The translations under genes were made by a program, and so were the position numbers. From contig NZ_JABMKW010000008.1 of assembly GCF_013204795.1 (NCBI RefSeq), forward strand, positions 806,001 to 870,000: DNA of 64,000 bases, read 5' to 3'. The DNA comes from Pedobacter panaciterrae (GTDB lineage: Bacteria > Bacteroidota > Bacteroidia > Sphingobacteriales > Sphingobacteriaceae). The notes below the pieces were generated by a model. It was given only the letters and a program-made list of their open reading frames with translations, ran no database searches and was not told the DNA's origin. This document shows positions 35,418 through 44,300 of the stretch, piece by piece (position 1 is the first letter of the stretch; the number at the start of each line of letters is the position of its first letter).

Positions 35418-36125
35418 TTAACTTCTATTAGATCTCCGAACGAGTTTTTCAATATCCTGTATCCAGATTTTCCGACCTTGTGTTTTAATCATACCCTCAG
35501 CTTTAAACTCCTTCAATAGTCTAATTACATTTTCTTTAGCTATACCTGCTATACCAGCAAGATCACTTCTGGATATATCTATTACAATTGTCTCTCCATA
35601 GGAAAGGCCGGCTTTTGATTTTTCTCTGAATACAATCAGTGCAATTGCGAGTCTTTCAGCCGCTGAGGCGTCGGAAAATGCTGAAATATTGTTTACGAAT
35701 ACGGTAAACTCATGGCTCAATGCCTTTAATAGACTCGTAGCAAACTGTGGGTTACGTTGAAGAATTTCAAAGAAATCTTCTTTTGGTATAAAGCTGATTA
35801 AACTTTCTTCAAGCACTGCAGCTGAATCCTGATGCCGTTCTTCAGATAAAATGGCATGATATCCAATTAGTTCTCCCTTATTAGCCACATAAATGATCTG
35901 CTCTTTGCCAGTAGCCCCTTTTTTATACTTTTTAACTTTTCCTGAATGGATATAGTAAAGTCCGGAGGGCATCATCCCTTCCTTGAATATAATTTCACCT
36001 TTTCTATATTTCTGAATATCCTGTTTGCCTATTAAAAAGATATAATCTTGCTCATTAAGCATATTAAGGACTGAACGGGTAGAGAACAACCATTTTTCAA
36101 TCGGGAAAAGACCTTCCAAACTCAT
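35418..36125 (-). CDS. Crp/Fnr-family transcriptional regulator
   Basis: 235 residues from the Met at 36125 (MSLEGLFPIEKWLFSTRS); a longer reading from 36230 would run into the preceding gene. The cyclic-nucleotide-binding-type beta-roll (about 40-140: YRKGEIIFKEGMMPSGLYYIHSGKVKKY) is followed by a long dimer helix and a C-terminal winged HTH (ISRSDLAGIAGIAKENVIRLLKEFKAEGMI). The Arg and Glu that hold cAMP in true Crp are not evident, nor is an Fnr cysteine cluster, so the signal is unknown. It shares an operon with a methyltransferase and an unknown protein. Confidence 0.87.
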   Translation of the reverse strand: MSLEGLFPIEKWLFSTRSVLNMLNEQDYIFLIGKQDIQKYRKGEIIFKEGMMPSGLYYIHSGKVKKYKKGATGKEQIIYVANKGELIGYHAILSEERHQDSAAVLEESLISFIPKEDFFEILQRNPQFATSLLKALSHEFTVFVNNISAFSDASAAERLAIALIVFREKSKAGLSYGETIVIDISRSDLAGIAGIAKENVIRLLKEFKAEGMIKTQGRKIWIQDIEKLVRRSNRS

Positions 36126-36154
36126 GTGTACAAAGTTAGCATAATAAAGTGCTC

Positions 36155-36445
36155 TTAATACCGCCTGTATTTCCTTAAAATACTTGCTTTTTCGCGCAGA
36201 CAAATCAGAGCATAGCGAAAGCAACTCCATTGTGTACTTGTTAAATCCATTGGAGAAAGTTCTTCTATAGTGATTTCCAATTTACTGAAGCATTGAGATA
36301 CGGGTAAACCATGGACTGCCGCTATCCTGGAAATATCCAGTATCACAGATTCCACTTGAGCATAGTTTTGCATGCTTGAGATCTGGTAAATCAAGGAGTC
36401 TACCATCTCATTTATTGTCATCTTTTTATTAATGGAATAGGTCAT
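36155..36445 (-). CDS. Small protein of unknown function in the methyltransferase-Crp operon
   Basis: 96 residues, not recognised. Its ATG overlaps the methyltransferase stop (ATGA, 36442-36445) and its end is 29 bp before the Crp/Fnr start, which supports a real, translated gene. It is soluble, without signal peptide or membrane segment, has two Cys, appears largely helical (INEMVDSLIYQISSMQNYAQ) and ends in a basic tail (REKASILRKYRRY). The tight coupling suggests a partner of the methyltransferase or the regulator; that is inference. Confidence 0.6.
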   Translation of the reverse strand: MTYSINKKMTINEMVDSLIYQISSMQNYAQVESVILDISRIAAVHGLPVSQCFSKLEITIEELSPMDLTSTQWSCFRYALICLREKASILRKYRRY

Positions 36446-37041
36446 TCTTTGATATACATCTTAAGATATTGGTTAAAACTCGCCTCTATTAACTGATAAT
36501 CTGCGGGTATCTCTGCATCACTTCCATGGTAAGTTACCAGTCTTGTTCCACTTGGTTTGTTATCTAGTATTTTGTAAAAGATATTGGCGTAATAATTATA
36601 CAAACTTGCTGAATACTGTATAGAATTATCAATTCGTCCATAGGTGTACAGGTTTTCAGCAAAGGAATTGAAAAAGTACAGGCCATTATAATTACTGAAA
36701 TCGAGCTCAGTGAAATTACCATGCATGAAGTGTATATTGAGTTCAGAAGGACTGTTTTTCCTGGACATCAGCGCAATTTCATGGAGATCCCTTCGTTGTT
36801 CAATACCATAGAAATCACAATCTGGATAACGCTGGGCAGCAGTAATACAAAATTTTCCGATACCACTGCCAATATCAATGATCTTGCTATTTGGTTTATC
36901 ACTGAGAAAGGCTGCGGAGGCCATAATTACATCCACAGGGCTCCAATGAATACGGGAGAGCTTCTTCATTCTAGGAGATAGCTGGCTATCATAGATCTCG
37001 TCGTTTGAATAGTGTGTTGTAGAAAGAGTTGAAGTGCTCAT
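36442..37041 (-). CDS. Class I SAM-dependent methyltransferase
   Basis: 199 residues. The SAM-binding motif I is IIDIGSGIGKFCITAA, the motif II acidic residue follows in FYGIEQRRDLH, and motif III lies near IHFMHGNFTELDFSNY. No C-terminal motif reveals the substrate. The pre-core WSPVDVIMASAAFLSDKP and the later FNSFAENLYTYG are seen in small unclassified Bacteroidota methyltransferases. First gene of the four-gene minus-strand operon; upstream lies the repeat-bearing intergenic region. Confidence 0.8.
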   Translation of the reverse strand: MSTSTLSTTHYSNDEIYDSQLSPRMKKLSRIHWSPVDVIMASAAFLSDKPNSKIIDIGSGIGKFCITAAQRYPDCDFYGIEQRRDLHEIALMSRKNSPSELNIHFMHGNFTELDFSNYNGLYFFNSFAENLYTYGRIDNSIQYSASLYNYYANIFYKILDNKPSGTRLVTYHGSDAEIPADYQLIEASFNQYLKMYIKE

Positions 37042-37236
37042 GTCTTAATTTGTTATGGCGAATTTAAGGCAAGGAGTCAATGGATTCCACAACAAAAGAT
37101 CACTAAAAAAAATGATAAAAGTCATTATTTGAAGTAGGATTGCATGGGATTGATTACTCTTTCTAGCATCAAAGCCTATATATGGGTTTGTCTTATAGCC
37201 ATATCAGGACGTGACAAGACTTCCGACATTTGTGTG

Positions 37237-37330
37237 TTGATAGGGCGTTGATAGGGCGTTTATAGGGCCTTGCTAGGGTCTTAGTAGGGCTAATTACCCT
37301 ATCAAAGCCTTGGAGACGCCCTAGAAAGGC
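37237..37330. repeat. 11-bp tandem repeats with inverted copies in a 455-bp divergent gap
   Basis: Five back-to-back 11-bp units (37237-37291) have the consensus TTGATAGGGCG; the first two are identical and the others share TAGGG. Two partly matching copies on the other strand follow (CCCTATCAA at 37297-37305 and CGCCCTAGAAA at 37317-37327), so the block can also fold. The repeat period is about one DNA turn, placing each TAGGG on the same face of the helix. The block is about 200 bp upstream of both the methyltransferase and sulfatase starts. The rest of the gap (37042-37236 and 37331-37496) holds no gene and no certain promoter; an AATTTGGGCGGGGGG stretch lies close to the sulfatase start. 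Confidence 0.7.
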
Positions 37331-37496
37331 CTTCTTATCTAATGGTTAACCCGCTTAAACATTTTTCAGCGCTGGAAAAAGAAACATTAAATATCAATTC
37401 TAGATTTATTGATGTAAAGAACGTTATCTAATATTTTGTAATTTGGGCGGGGGGAAAGTATAAGCGTGCTATCAACCCCGACCTAAAATAATAAAA

Positions 37497-39005
37497 ATGA
37501 AAAAAATATTAGTTATTCTATTGTCCCTCATGGCTAATTTAAGTTTTGCCCAAAGAGGAGAGAAGCCAAATGTTATCTATATATATGCTGATGACCTTGG
37601 CTACGGCGATTTGAGTTGTTATGGTGCTACCCGAATAAAGACACCAAATTTAGATAAACTTGCTGCATCTGGTATCCGTTTTACTGATGGACATTGTACT
37701 TCGGCCACATGCACACCTTCACGTTATGCTTTAATGACCGGTGAGTATCCATGGCGTAAAAAAGGAACTGGCATTTTGCCGGGAGATGCCGCATTAATTA
37801 TACCTACCGATAAAACTACCTTACCTAATCTCTTTAAAAAAGCAGGCTACCAAACTGGTATTGTGGGTAAATGGCATCTGGGACTTGGTGATGCCGTTGC
37901 GAAAGATTGGAATAATGAAATTAAGCCTGGACCAAATGAGGTTGGTTTTGGTTATTCCTTTATCTTTCCGGCTACAGCCGATCGTGTCCCTACTGTTTTC
38001 CTGGAAAATCATAATGTGGTTGCATTGGATCCTAAAGATCCGATAAGTGTTAATTATGTAGAGAAAGTGGGTGATGAGCCAACGGGTAAAGAACATCCGG
38101 AGTTGTTAAAATTGCAATCTTCGCCAGGGCAGGGCCATAACAATACGATTGTGAACGGGATTGGCCGTATTGGTTACATGAGTGGAGGAAAACTTGCACG
38201 CTGGGTGGATGAGGAGGTTTCTTCAACCTTTTTAATCAAGGCCAAGGATTTTATTCAAAAAAATCAAAAAGATCCCTTCTTTTTATATTTTGCTTTAACC
38301 GAGCCTCATGTACCACGGATGCCTGCAACAATGTTTCGTGGTAAAAGTGGTTTAGGTTTACGCGGAGACGCTATTTTACAGTTGGACTGGACCGTGGGAG
38401 AGATTATTAAACAGTTAAAGGAAGCTGGACTGGACAAAAATACCATGATTATTTTTTCAAGTGATAATGGCCCCGTCCTGGATGATGGTTATGAGGACGA
38501 AGCAGTGACCAAACTAAATGGCCATACACCTACAGGTGCTTTTAGGGGTGGGAAATACAGCATATTGGAAGCTGGAACCAGAGTGCCATTTATTGTAAGC
38601 TGGCCAGGAAAAATAAAGCCACAACAGGTTTCTGCAGCTACTGTAAGCCAGATTGATTTATTAGCCTCATTCTCAGCACTGCTCGGCCAGCCGATACCCG
38701 CAGGAGATGCACCTGACAGCGAAAATACCATTGATGTATTTCTTGGTCAATCTAAAAAGGGAAGGTCTGTCTTGATAGAACATGCAAATACGCTTTCGAT
38801 AGTAAAAGATGGCTGGAAGTATATTGAGCCTGGTGATGGGCCAGCCTATAACAAGCTGGTGGGCATAGAAATGGGCAGTTTAAAAGAGGCGCAGCTGTAT
38901 AACCTGAAAACTGATGAGGCAGAGAAAAATAATCTTGCTGCCAAATATCCAGATAAAGTGAAAATGCTTAAGGGTTTATTGACGACTATAAAAGATAAAC
39001 CCTGA
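37497..39005 (+). CDS. Secreted sulfatase (arylsulfatase-type, S1 family)
   Basis: 502 residues, signal peptide MKKILVILLSLMANLSFAQR. The metal-binding start is VIYIYADDLGYGDLSCYGA. The formylglycine motif is Cys72-Thr-Pro-Ser-Arg in TSATCTPSRYALMTGEYPW, and GIVGKWHLGLG is the second sulfatase signature. A further conserved segment is FSSDNGP with its Asp-Asn ligands. The Cys must be oxidised to formylglycine by a maturase that is not in this window. It hydrolyses sulfate esters in the periplasm; the substrate is not readable. It stands next to the FecI/FecR-controlled SusC/SusD locus but has no shared transcript with it. Confidence 0.93.
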   Translation: MKKILVILLSLMANLSFAQRGEKPNVIYIYADDLGYGDLSCYGATRIKTPNLDKLAASGIRFTDGHCTSATCTPSRYALMTGEYPWRKKGTGILPGDAALIIPTDKTTLPNLFKKAGYQTGIVGKWHLGLGDAVAKDWNNEIKPGPNEVGFGYSFIFPATADRVPTVFLENHNVVALDPKDPISVNYVEKVGDEPTGKEHPELLKLQSSPGQGHNNTIVNGIGRIGYMSGGKLARWVDEEVSSTFLIKAKDFIQKNQKDPFFLYFALTEPHVPRMPATMFRGKSGLGLRGDAILQLDWTVGEIIKQLKEAGLDKNTMIIFSSDNGPVLDDGYEDEAVTKLNGHTPTGAFRGGKYSILEAGTRVPFIVSWPGKIKPQQVSAATVSQIDLLASFSALLGQPIPAGDAPDSENTIDVFLGQSKKGRSVLIEHANTLSIVKDGWKYIEPGDGPAYNKLVGIEMGSLKEAQLYNLKTDEAEKNNLAAKYPDKVKMLKGLLTTIKDKP

Positions 39006-39017
39006 GAAAGTATGTTA

Positions 39018-39141
39018 AGCTATTGCTTTCGCAATTGCTTAACAATTGCTCAGGATCATCTTCGGGGTTCGTTCGGTTGCAACCGAATCAACCCCGAAGA
39101 TGATGCGACGTAACTGCGAACCAATCTCGTGAGCAATAGCT
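39018..39141. repeat. Large nested hairpin element between convergent genes
   Basis: A 50-nt core hairpin (39055-39104) has 15-bp perfect arms (ATCATCTTCGGGGTT and its complement at 39090-39104), a 2-by-2 internal mismatch and a 7-bp inner stem TTCGGTT/AACCGAA. Outer 10-bp arms AGCTATTGCT (39018-39027) and AGCAATAGCT (39132-39141) enclose it. It fills the 184-bp gap between the sulfatase and the convergent sigma-factor gene. It may terminate both, but no U-run follows the core. A small non-coding RNA or a short mobile/REP-like element is also possible. Confidence 0.6.
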
Positions 39142-39189
39142 AAGCGGGTGCCCCTGTCCTATACTGAAATACGTTTACAGATTTAAAAG

Positions 39190-39780
39190 CTAAAAAAGAG
39201 AGAGTACAAATAGGCAAAAAATGATAATTCTTTCTGTGTGACCAAAGAAATAACTTCGAAGAAGTCTCAGTGCCTTTCGCATGTGCTGTTCAACGGTGTT
39301 TTCGGAAATATGCAACTCTGAAGCGATTTCTTTGTTCGTGAGATGATGGTTGCGGCTAAGGTTAAAAACGCTTCTGCATCTTAACGGGAGCTTTTCTATC
39401 TGAAATATCAGCTGTTGTTCCAGTTCTTTGGATTCAATTGTCTGTAAAGTGGAATTGTCTGTTTCTGTAAAAATATGAGAGCTATGTTCCTCATACCTTT
39501 TTAACAGTTTTTCTCTTCGGTAATGATCTATGATCTTATGTTTAACAATGGTATACAGAAATGCAGAAAGGTTGATAATTTGATTGGCCGTTTTTTTCCT
39601 GGTAAATAATGTCAAAAAAGTTTCCTGAATAATTTCCTCAGATAACTCTCTGCTCCGGGTTTTGCTCAATGCAGCCGACAGCAAACCGACAGCATACCTT
39701 TTGTATAGCACTTCAAAAGCATTATCCGCTCCATTCTGCCATAGCAATATCAATTCTGCATCACTAAGCTCCACAGGCAT
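39190..39780 (-). CDS. ECF RNA polymerase sigma factor (FecI-like)
   Basis: 196 residues from the Met at 39780 (MPVELSDAELILLWQNG); a Met at 39798 adds six. Region 2 (about 20-90, with AFEVLYKRYAVGLL, EEIIQETFLTLF and FLYTIVKHKIIDHYRRE) and region 4 (about 125-180, with LPLRCRSVFNLSRNHHLTNKEIASELHISENTVEQHM) are complete. It ends with a hydrophobic tail (IIIFCLFVLSLF), a feature I believe is frequent in this Bacteroidota group. It is divergent from the FecR gene, with 240 bp between them. It should direct transcription of the SusC/SusD genes beyond FecR. Confidence 0.9.
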   Translation of the reverse strand: MPVELSDAELILLWQNGADNAFEVLYKRYAVGLLSAALSKTRSRELSEEIIQETFLTLFTRKKTANQIINLSAFLYTIVKHKIIDHYRREKLLKRYEEHSSHIFTETDNSTLQTIESKELEQQLIFQIEKLPLRCRSVFNLSRNHHLTNKEIASELHISENTVEQHMRKALRLLRSYFFGHTERIIIFCLFVLSLF

Positions 39781-40020
39781 AACTCTATATTTGGTCAACG
39801 AAAATCCTCAAAAATTAATTATCAGTGCAGGCGAAAGATGCCTGTATCCATTAATACGAAAATAAGCAACATAATTATCATAACTGTCCTTTACTATCCT
39901 GCCCTGTCATTGGGTAAATCAGCCAAGTGATACATGAATCTAAAAAAAAATAAAGAAGGGATAACGGTTGGATAATTTTCGTACGTCTTACCATTATAAG
40001 CACACCCCGATAGATCATTT

Positions 40021-41184
40021 ATGGATAGCGAAAGGTTACAATATTTATTTGAACGATATCAGGCTTCCAGCTGTACTGAGGAGGAGTTGGAGGAACTTAA
40101 TGACTGGTACGAAAAATTAGGTGCTGGCAATGGGCAGATTGAGCATTGGATTAACCAGGCAGGAGGTGAGGAGCAGTTGACAGAAGAGTTGTATCGTAAT
40201 TTTAACAAAAGGAAAAATATACAAAAGAGACATCAGCTGTCTAGCTGGTCGTGGAAAGTATCAGCCGCCGCGATTTTGATTTTGCTTGGTACAGGACTTT
40301 TGTTTTACAAGTTTTTCCCCGGCCGCTCAGAGATTCCTGCTGAACTAGCGCAGGTTCCGATACCGCCAGGAAAGAACAAAGCAGTGCTAACACTCGCTGA
40401 TGGAACAAAAATTATTCTTGATGAAAGTAATAATGGAGCGATTTTCCACAAGAATGGGGTTTTGATTACTAAAACGGATAGCGGAAGTTTGGTCTACCAT
40501 AATGAAAAAAATCCGGTAGTTACATCAGATAAAATGGCCTATCATACCTTATATGTACCAAGAGGAGGGCAGTATAAGGTAAAGCTGCCTGATGGAACTA
40601 ATGTTTGGATGAATTCTGAATCTACACTTTACTTTCCAATTACTTCTAATGGGAAAGATCGTCAGGTACGTTTAACCGGAGAGGCTTACTTTGAGGTAGC
40701 TCATAATAAGCGACAGCCTTTTAAGGTACAAACCGGAGATCAGTTGGTAAGTGTATTGGGGACTCATTTTAACGTAAAAGGATATCCAGGGGATGCTGAT
40801 ATTGCCACCACCTTATTGCAGGGCAGTGTTCGTATTAGTAAGTTGTCCACCGGTCAAGCCAAAATGCTGCTACCCGGTCAGCAATCGAATCTTAAAGAAA
40901 GCGGAAAAGATATTGAAATCGCTTATGTCAAAACCGATCAGGCAATTGCCTGGAAAAACGGTTATTTTTTGTTTGACAACCAGGATATTAAAAGTGTGAT
41001 GAAGACTATCAGCCGTTGGTATAATGTAGATATTACCTATAACAATCGCTTAGGGAATGACCGGTTTGGAGGTACTTTCTCCAGAAATGCAAACCTGTCT
41101 GAGCTCCTTGCAAACCTACAGGAACTTGGGGGTGTCCGTTTTCAGGTTACCAACCGAAATATCATTGTCAGTAGTAGCCAATAA
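40021..41184 (+). CDS. FecR-family anti-sigma factor
   Basis: 387 residues. A short cytoplasmic N-terminal domain (about 1-75) would bind the sigma factor; a single membrane helix follows (about 80-98: VSAAAILILLGTGLLFYKFF). The periplasmic part has the FecR domain (VPRGGQYKVKLPDGTNVWMNSESTLYFP, EAYFEVAHNKRQPFKVQT) and a C-terminal DUF4974 domain (about 315-385: FDNQDIKSVMKTISRWYNVDI). It passes the ligand signal from the STN domain of the downstream receptor to the sigma factor encoded divergently. Confidence 0.93.
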   Translation: MDSERLQYLFERYQASSCTEEELEELNDWYEKLGAGNGQIEHWINQAGGEEQLTEELYRNFNKRKNIQKRHQLSSWSWKVSAAAILILLGTGLLFYKFFPGRSEIPAELAQVPIPPGKNKAVLTLADGTKIILDESNNGAIFHKNGVLITKTDSGSLVYHNEKNPVVTSDKMAYHTLYVPRGGQYKVKLPDGTNVWMNSESTLYFPITSNGKDRQVRLTGEAYFEVAHNKRQPFKVQTGDQLVSVLGTHFNVKGYPGDADIATTLLQGSVRISKLSTGQAKMLLPGQQSNLKESGKDIEIAYVKTDQAIAWKNGYFLFDNQDIKSVMKTISRWYNVDITYNNRLGNDRFGGTFSRNANLSELLANLQELGGVRFQVTNRNIIVSSSQ

Positions 41185-41254
41185 ATTTTATATAACTAAA
41201 GCTAAAGAAAGGAGTAAGATGTGTAATTACTAATGAAAAATTAGGACACCAAGA

Positions 41255-41303
41255 ACCAAGGACGTTTGAGCCGCCCTTGGTATGCCAGAGTGAACTGGAG
41301 CGG
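41255..41303 (+). other. Possible structured leader before the STN-type SusC gene
   Basis: In the 165-bp FecR-SusC gap, ACCAAGG (41255-41261) pairs with CCTTGGT (41275-41281), CCAG (41285-41288) with CTGG (41295-41298), and CCGC (41271-41274) with GCGG (41300-41303). The last pairing crosses the first, so the two are alternatives or a pseudoknot. This could be an attenuator-like 5' leader. A sigma-dependent promoter should also lie in this gap but I cannot place it. Confidence 0.35.
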
Positions 41304-41349
41304 AGGTCTGATCAAACTAAACGAATAATTTAAAAAACCAACCAACCAA

Positions 41350-44300
41350 ATGTATAAAAAAAATACTGAAATAGTTTTCAGGAGGGATTCCTGTATGTTT
41401 CGACTAATATCCCTAAAGATGAGACTAACCTATATGTTATTGTTTTTTAGTGTTTTTCAGCTCAGGGCCGAAAGCTTTGCGCAGAAAATAAGTATATCTG
41501 TTCAGAACGCACAGATAACGGATGTCATCTCCGAGCTTAAGAAGCAGACAGATTTTGATTTCCTTTACAACAATGCCACGCTAAAAAATGCTAAACCGGT
41601 TACTCTGGATATTAAAAATCTCGATCTGAAAAAGGTTCTGGATCTTTGTTTTGAAAAACAACCGTTTGACTATAAAATCAGAAATAAAACGGTACTGATT
41701 ACAGCTAAAAGGCGTTGGGATAATACGCTCTGGCCAGCTGTTGAAAAATGGCAGGTGCTTAAGGGGGTTGTCAGGGATTCTGCCACAAATGAAACGCTGA
41801 TAGGGGTGTCAATCATGGTTGAAGGAACAAAGACAGGGGCGGTAACTGATAAGGATGGTAATTTTACCATCAGCCATCCCGAGCCAAATTTTGTTTTGGT
41901 GATTTCCTATTTAGGTTATCGTACCGAAAAGATATCCATTAGCGGTCAACAATCTATCGAGATTAAAATGAGTAAGATGAACACCAGCCTGAATGAGGTT
42001 GTTGTTGTGGGCTATGGTACAAGAGTTAAAGGGGCAATCACTGGTGCCATTTCAACGGTCAAGTCTGATGTATTTGAGAATCGCCCGCTTAACAATAGCC
42101 TGGATGCATTGCAGGGTACTGTACCCGGATTGACAATTACTAAGGGTAGCGGACAACCTGGAAATCAAAGCTACGGCATTAAAATCCGTGGCTATTCTTC
42201 AGTAAACGAAAGTAATCCTCTGATGTTGATTGACGGTATCCCTGGTGATATTGATAACATCAATCCAAATGACATTGCTGAAATCTCTGTGCTAAAAGAT
42301 GCTTCTGCGGCCATTTACGGCGCGCGCGCGGCAGATGGAGTGATCATTGTAACCACAAAAAAAGGAAAAAGCGGAAAACCGGAAATTACCTATAGTGGTA
42401 CAGTAGGTCTGAAAACGCCGACTTACCTTAGGAAGATTCAGAACACGCTGGAATATGCTGAATTTATGGATGAGGGCCTTCGTAACGCTGGTATCAATGG
42501 GTTTCCACAAGAGGTATTTGATAAAATCAGGGCCAATGCAGCACCAGAACTTGATGGTGGCTGGAATTATGGAATCACTAGCTATCCTGGTTTTTATGGT
42601 TATACGGACTGGAACAAAGAAATCTATAAAAATTCTACTCAGCAACTACATAACCTTTCCATATCAGGTGGCGGGGAAAACAATAATTATGTAGTATCTA
42701 TGGGCTACAATAAAGATGAAGGATCACTCCGGTTCGGAGAAAACAATTCGGAAAGGTATAACCTTCGACTCAACTATGATTTTCGACTGACCCCTAAGTT
42801 CAACTTTGAAACAAGAACCAGTTTTGAGAATAAGTCTACCATTACACCAACTATGCTTGGAAATGCGCTGACCAATGTTACCCGCCAGTTCCCATATCAG
42901 CCGGTGCGCAACCCAAATGGGCAGTTCTATGGCTACCAAGGGTATGAAAATCCGGCGCAGTCACTGGAAGAGGCAGGCACTCAGCGTGGAAGCTCCTCCA
43001 GGTTTGCTACCAATTTTAAAGCTGATTACACCCTTCTAGAGGGACTTAAATTAATCGGACAGGCAGCTATAAGACTGGATTACCTCAATGACAATGGTAC
43101 CAACAGGACCTTTACAAGGTACAATTATGTGGGTGACATTCAGGACATCAGAAACACACCGAATTCCGCCTCTTATCTTAATCTGAAAACATTAAATCAA
43201 TTGTATCAGGTATACCTTGACTATAACAGGCAGCTGGGGGCTGATCATAGAATAAACTTTACGGGGGGAGGATCGATTGAAAAAACCAAAATCGAAGGCC
43301 AGACAACCTATGGTTATAATTTTATAGGCAATGACATCTTTACCTTAAATCTTGCTGACAGAACGAAAGCTGCTTATGCAAACTTTACTGGTAGACTAAG
43401 CAATCAGGCACTAGGCTCGTACTTTGGCAGGTTCAGTTACTCTTTCAGGGATAAACTGGTTTTAGACCTTACGGCACGTGCTGACGGTAGTTCTAAATTC
43501 TCACCGGATAAGCGCTGGAGTGCGGTATTCCCATCAGCTGCACTGGCCTACAATTTATCTGAAGAAAGTTTTATCAAGTCACTCAATACTTTTGATCTGT
43601 TAAAGCTCAGGGCATCCTGGGGTAAAATGGGTAACCAGGAAATTGGGCTGTTGGGTCTGTATGATTACATACCCTTGATCTCCATTGGTGGAAATTATCC
43701 TATAGGTAGTCCAAATTCGGGGTTAACCGGGGCCAATGCTAATCCAGCGTCTACAGATAGAACCTGGGAAACAATTGAAAATAAAAATATAGGTATCGAT
43801 GTGGCACTACTTAGTTCCAAACTTAATTTTTCGTTTGATTATTATAATAAAACGAATAATGATATGTTGGTTGACATTGCTGTTCCTGCAACTTATGGCG
43901 GTACCGCACCTTCCTCAAACCAGGGAAAGTTGGTCACCAAGGGATTTGAAACCTCAGTCACCTGGAAAGACCAAGTGGGTGCTTTTCGTTACAGCGTATC
44001 GCTACAGCTTAGTGACAGCAAGAACAAGTTGGTGGAACTGAAAAATCTGGACAATTATCAGGAAGGTCTTAATAAATTCAGACAAGGTTATGGCATCTGG
44101 TCTTATTTTGGTTATGTGTACGAGGGTATCATTCAAAATCAGGAACAGCTGGATAACTACAAAAAGCTTACGGGTGTTCCTGCCCGCGTAGCCATTGGTG
44201 ATGTAATGTATCGTGATGTTGATGGGGATGGAAAGTTGACTGCTTTTGGCGACAAATCAAAGGGTCTTAATGGTGATATGGTTTATCTCGGTAACCTGAT

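Noticed and set aside
37237..37330. CRISPR array
   Set aside because: The 11-bp units are contiguous and have no spacers; no cas gene is present.
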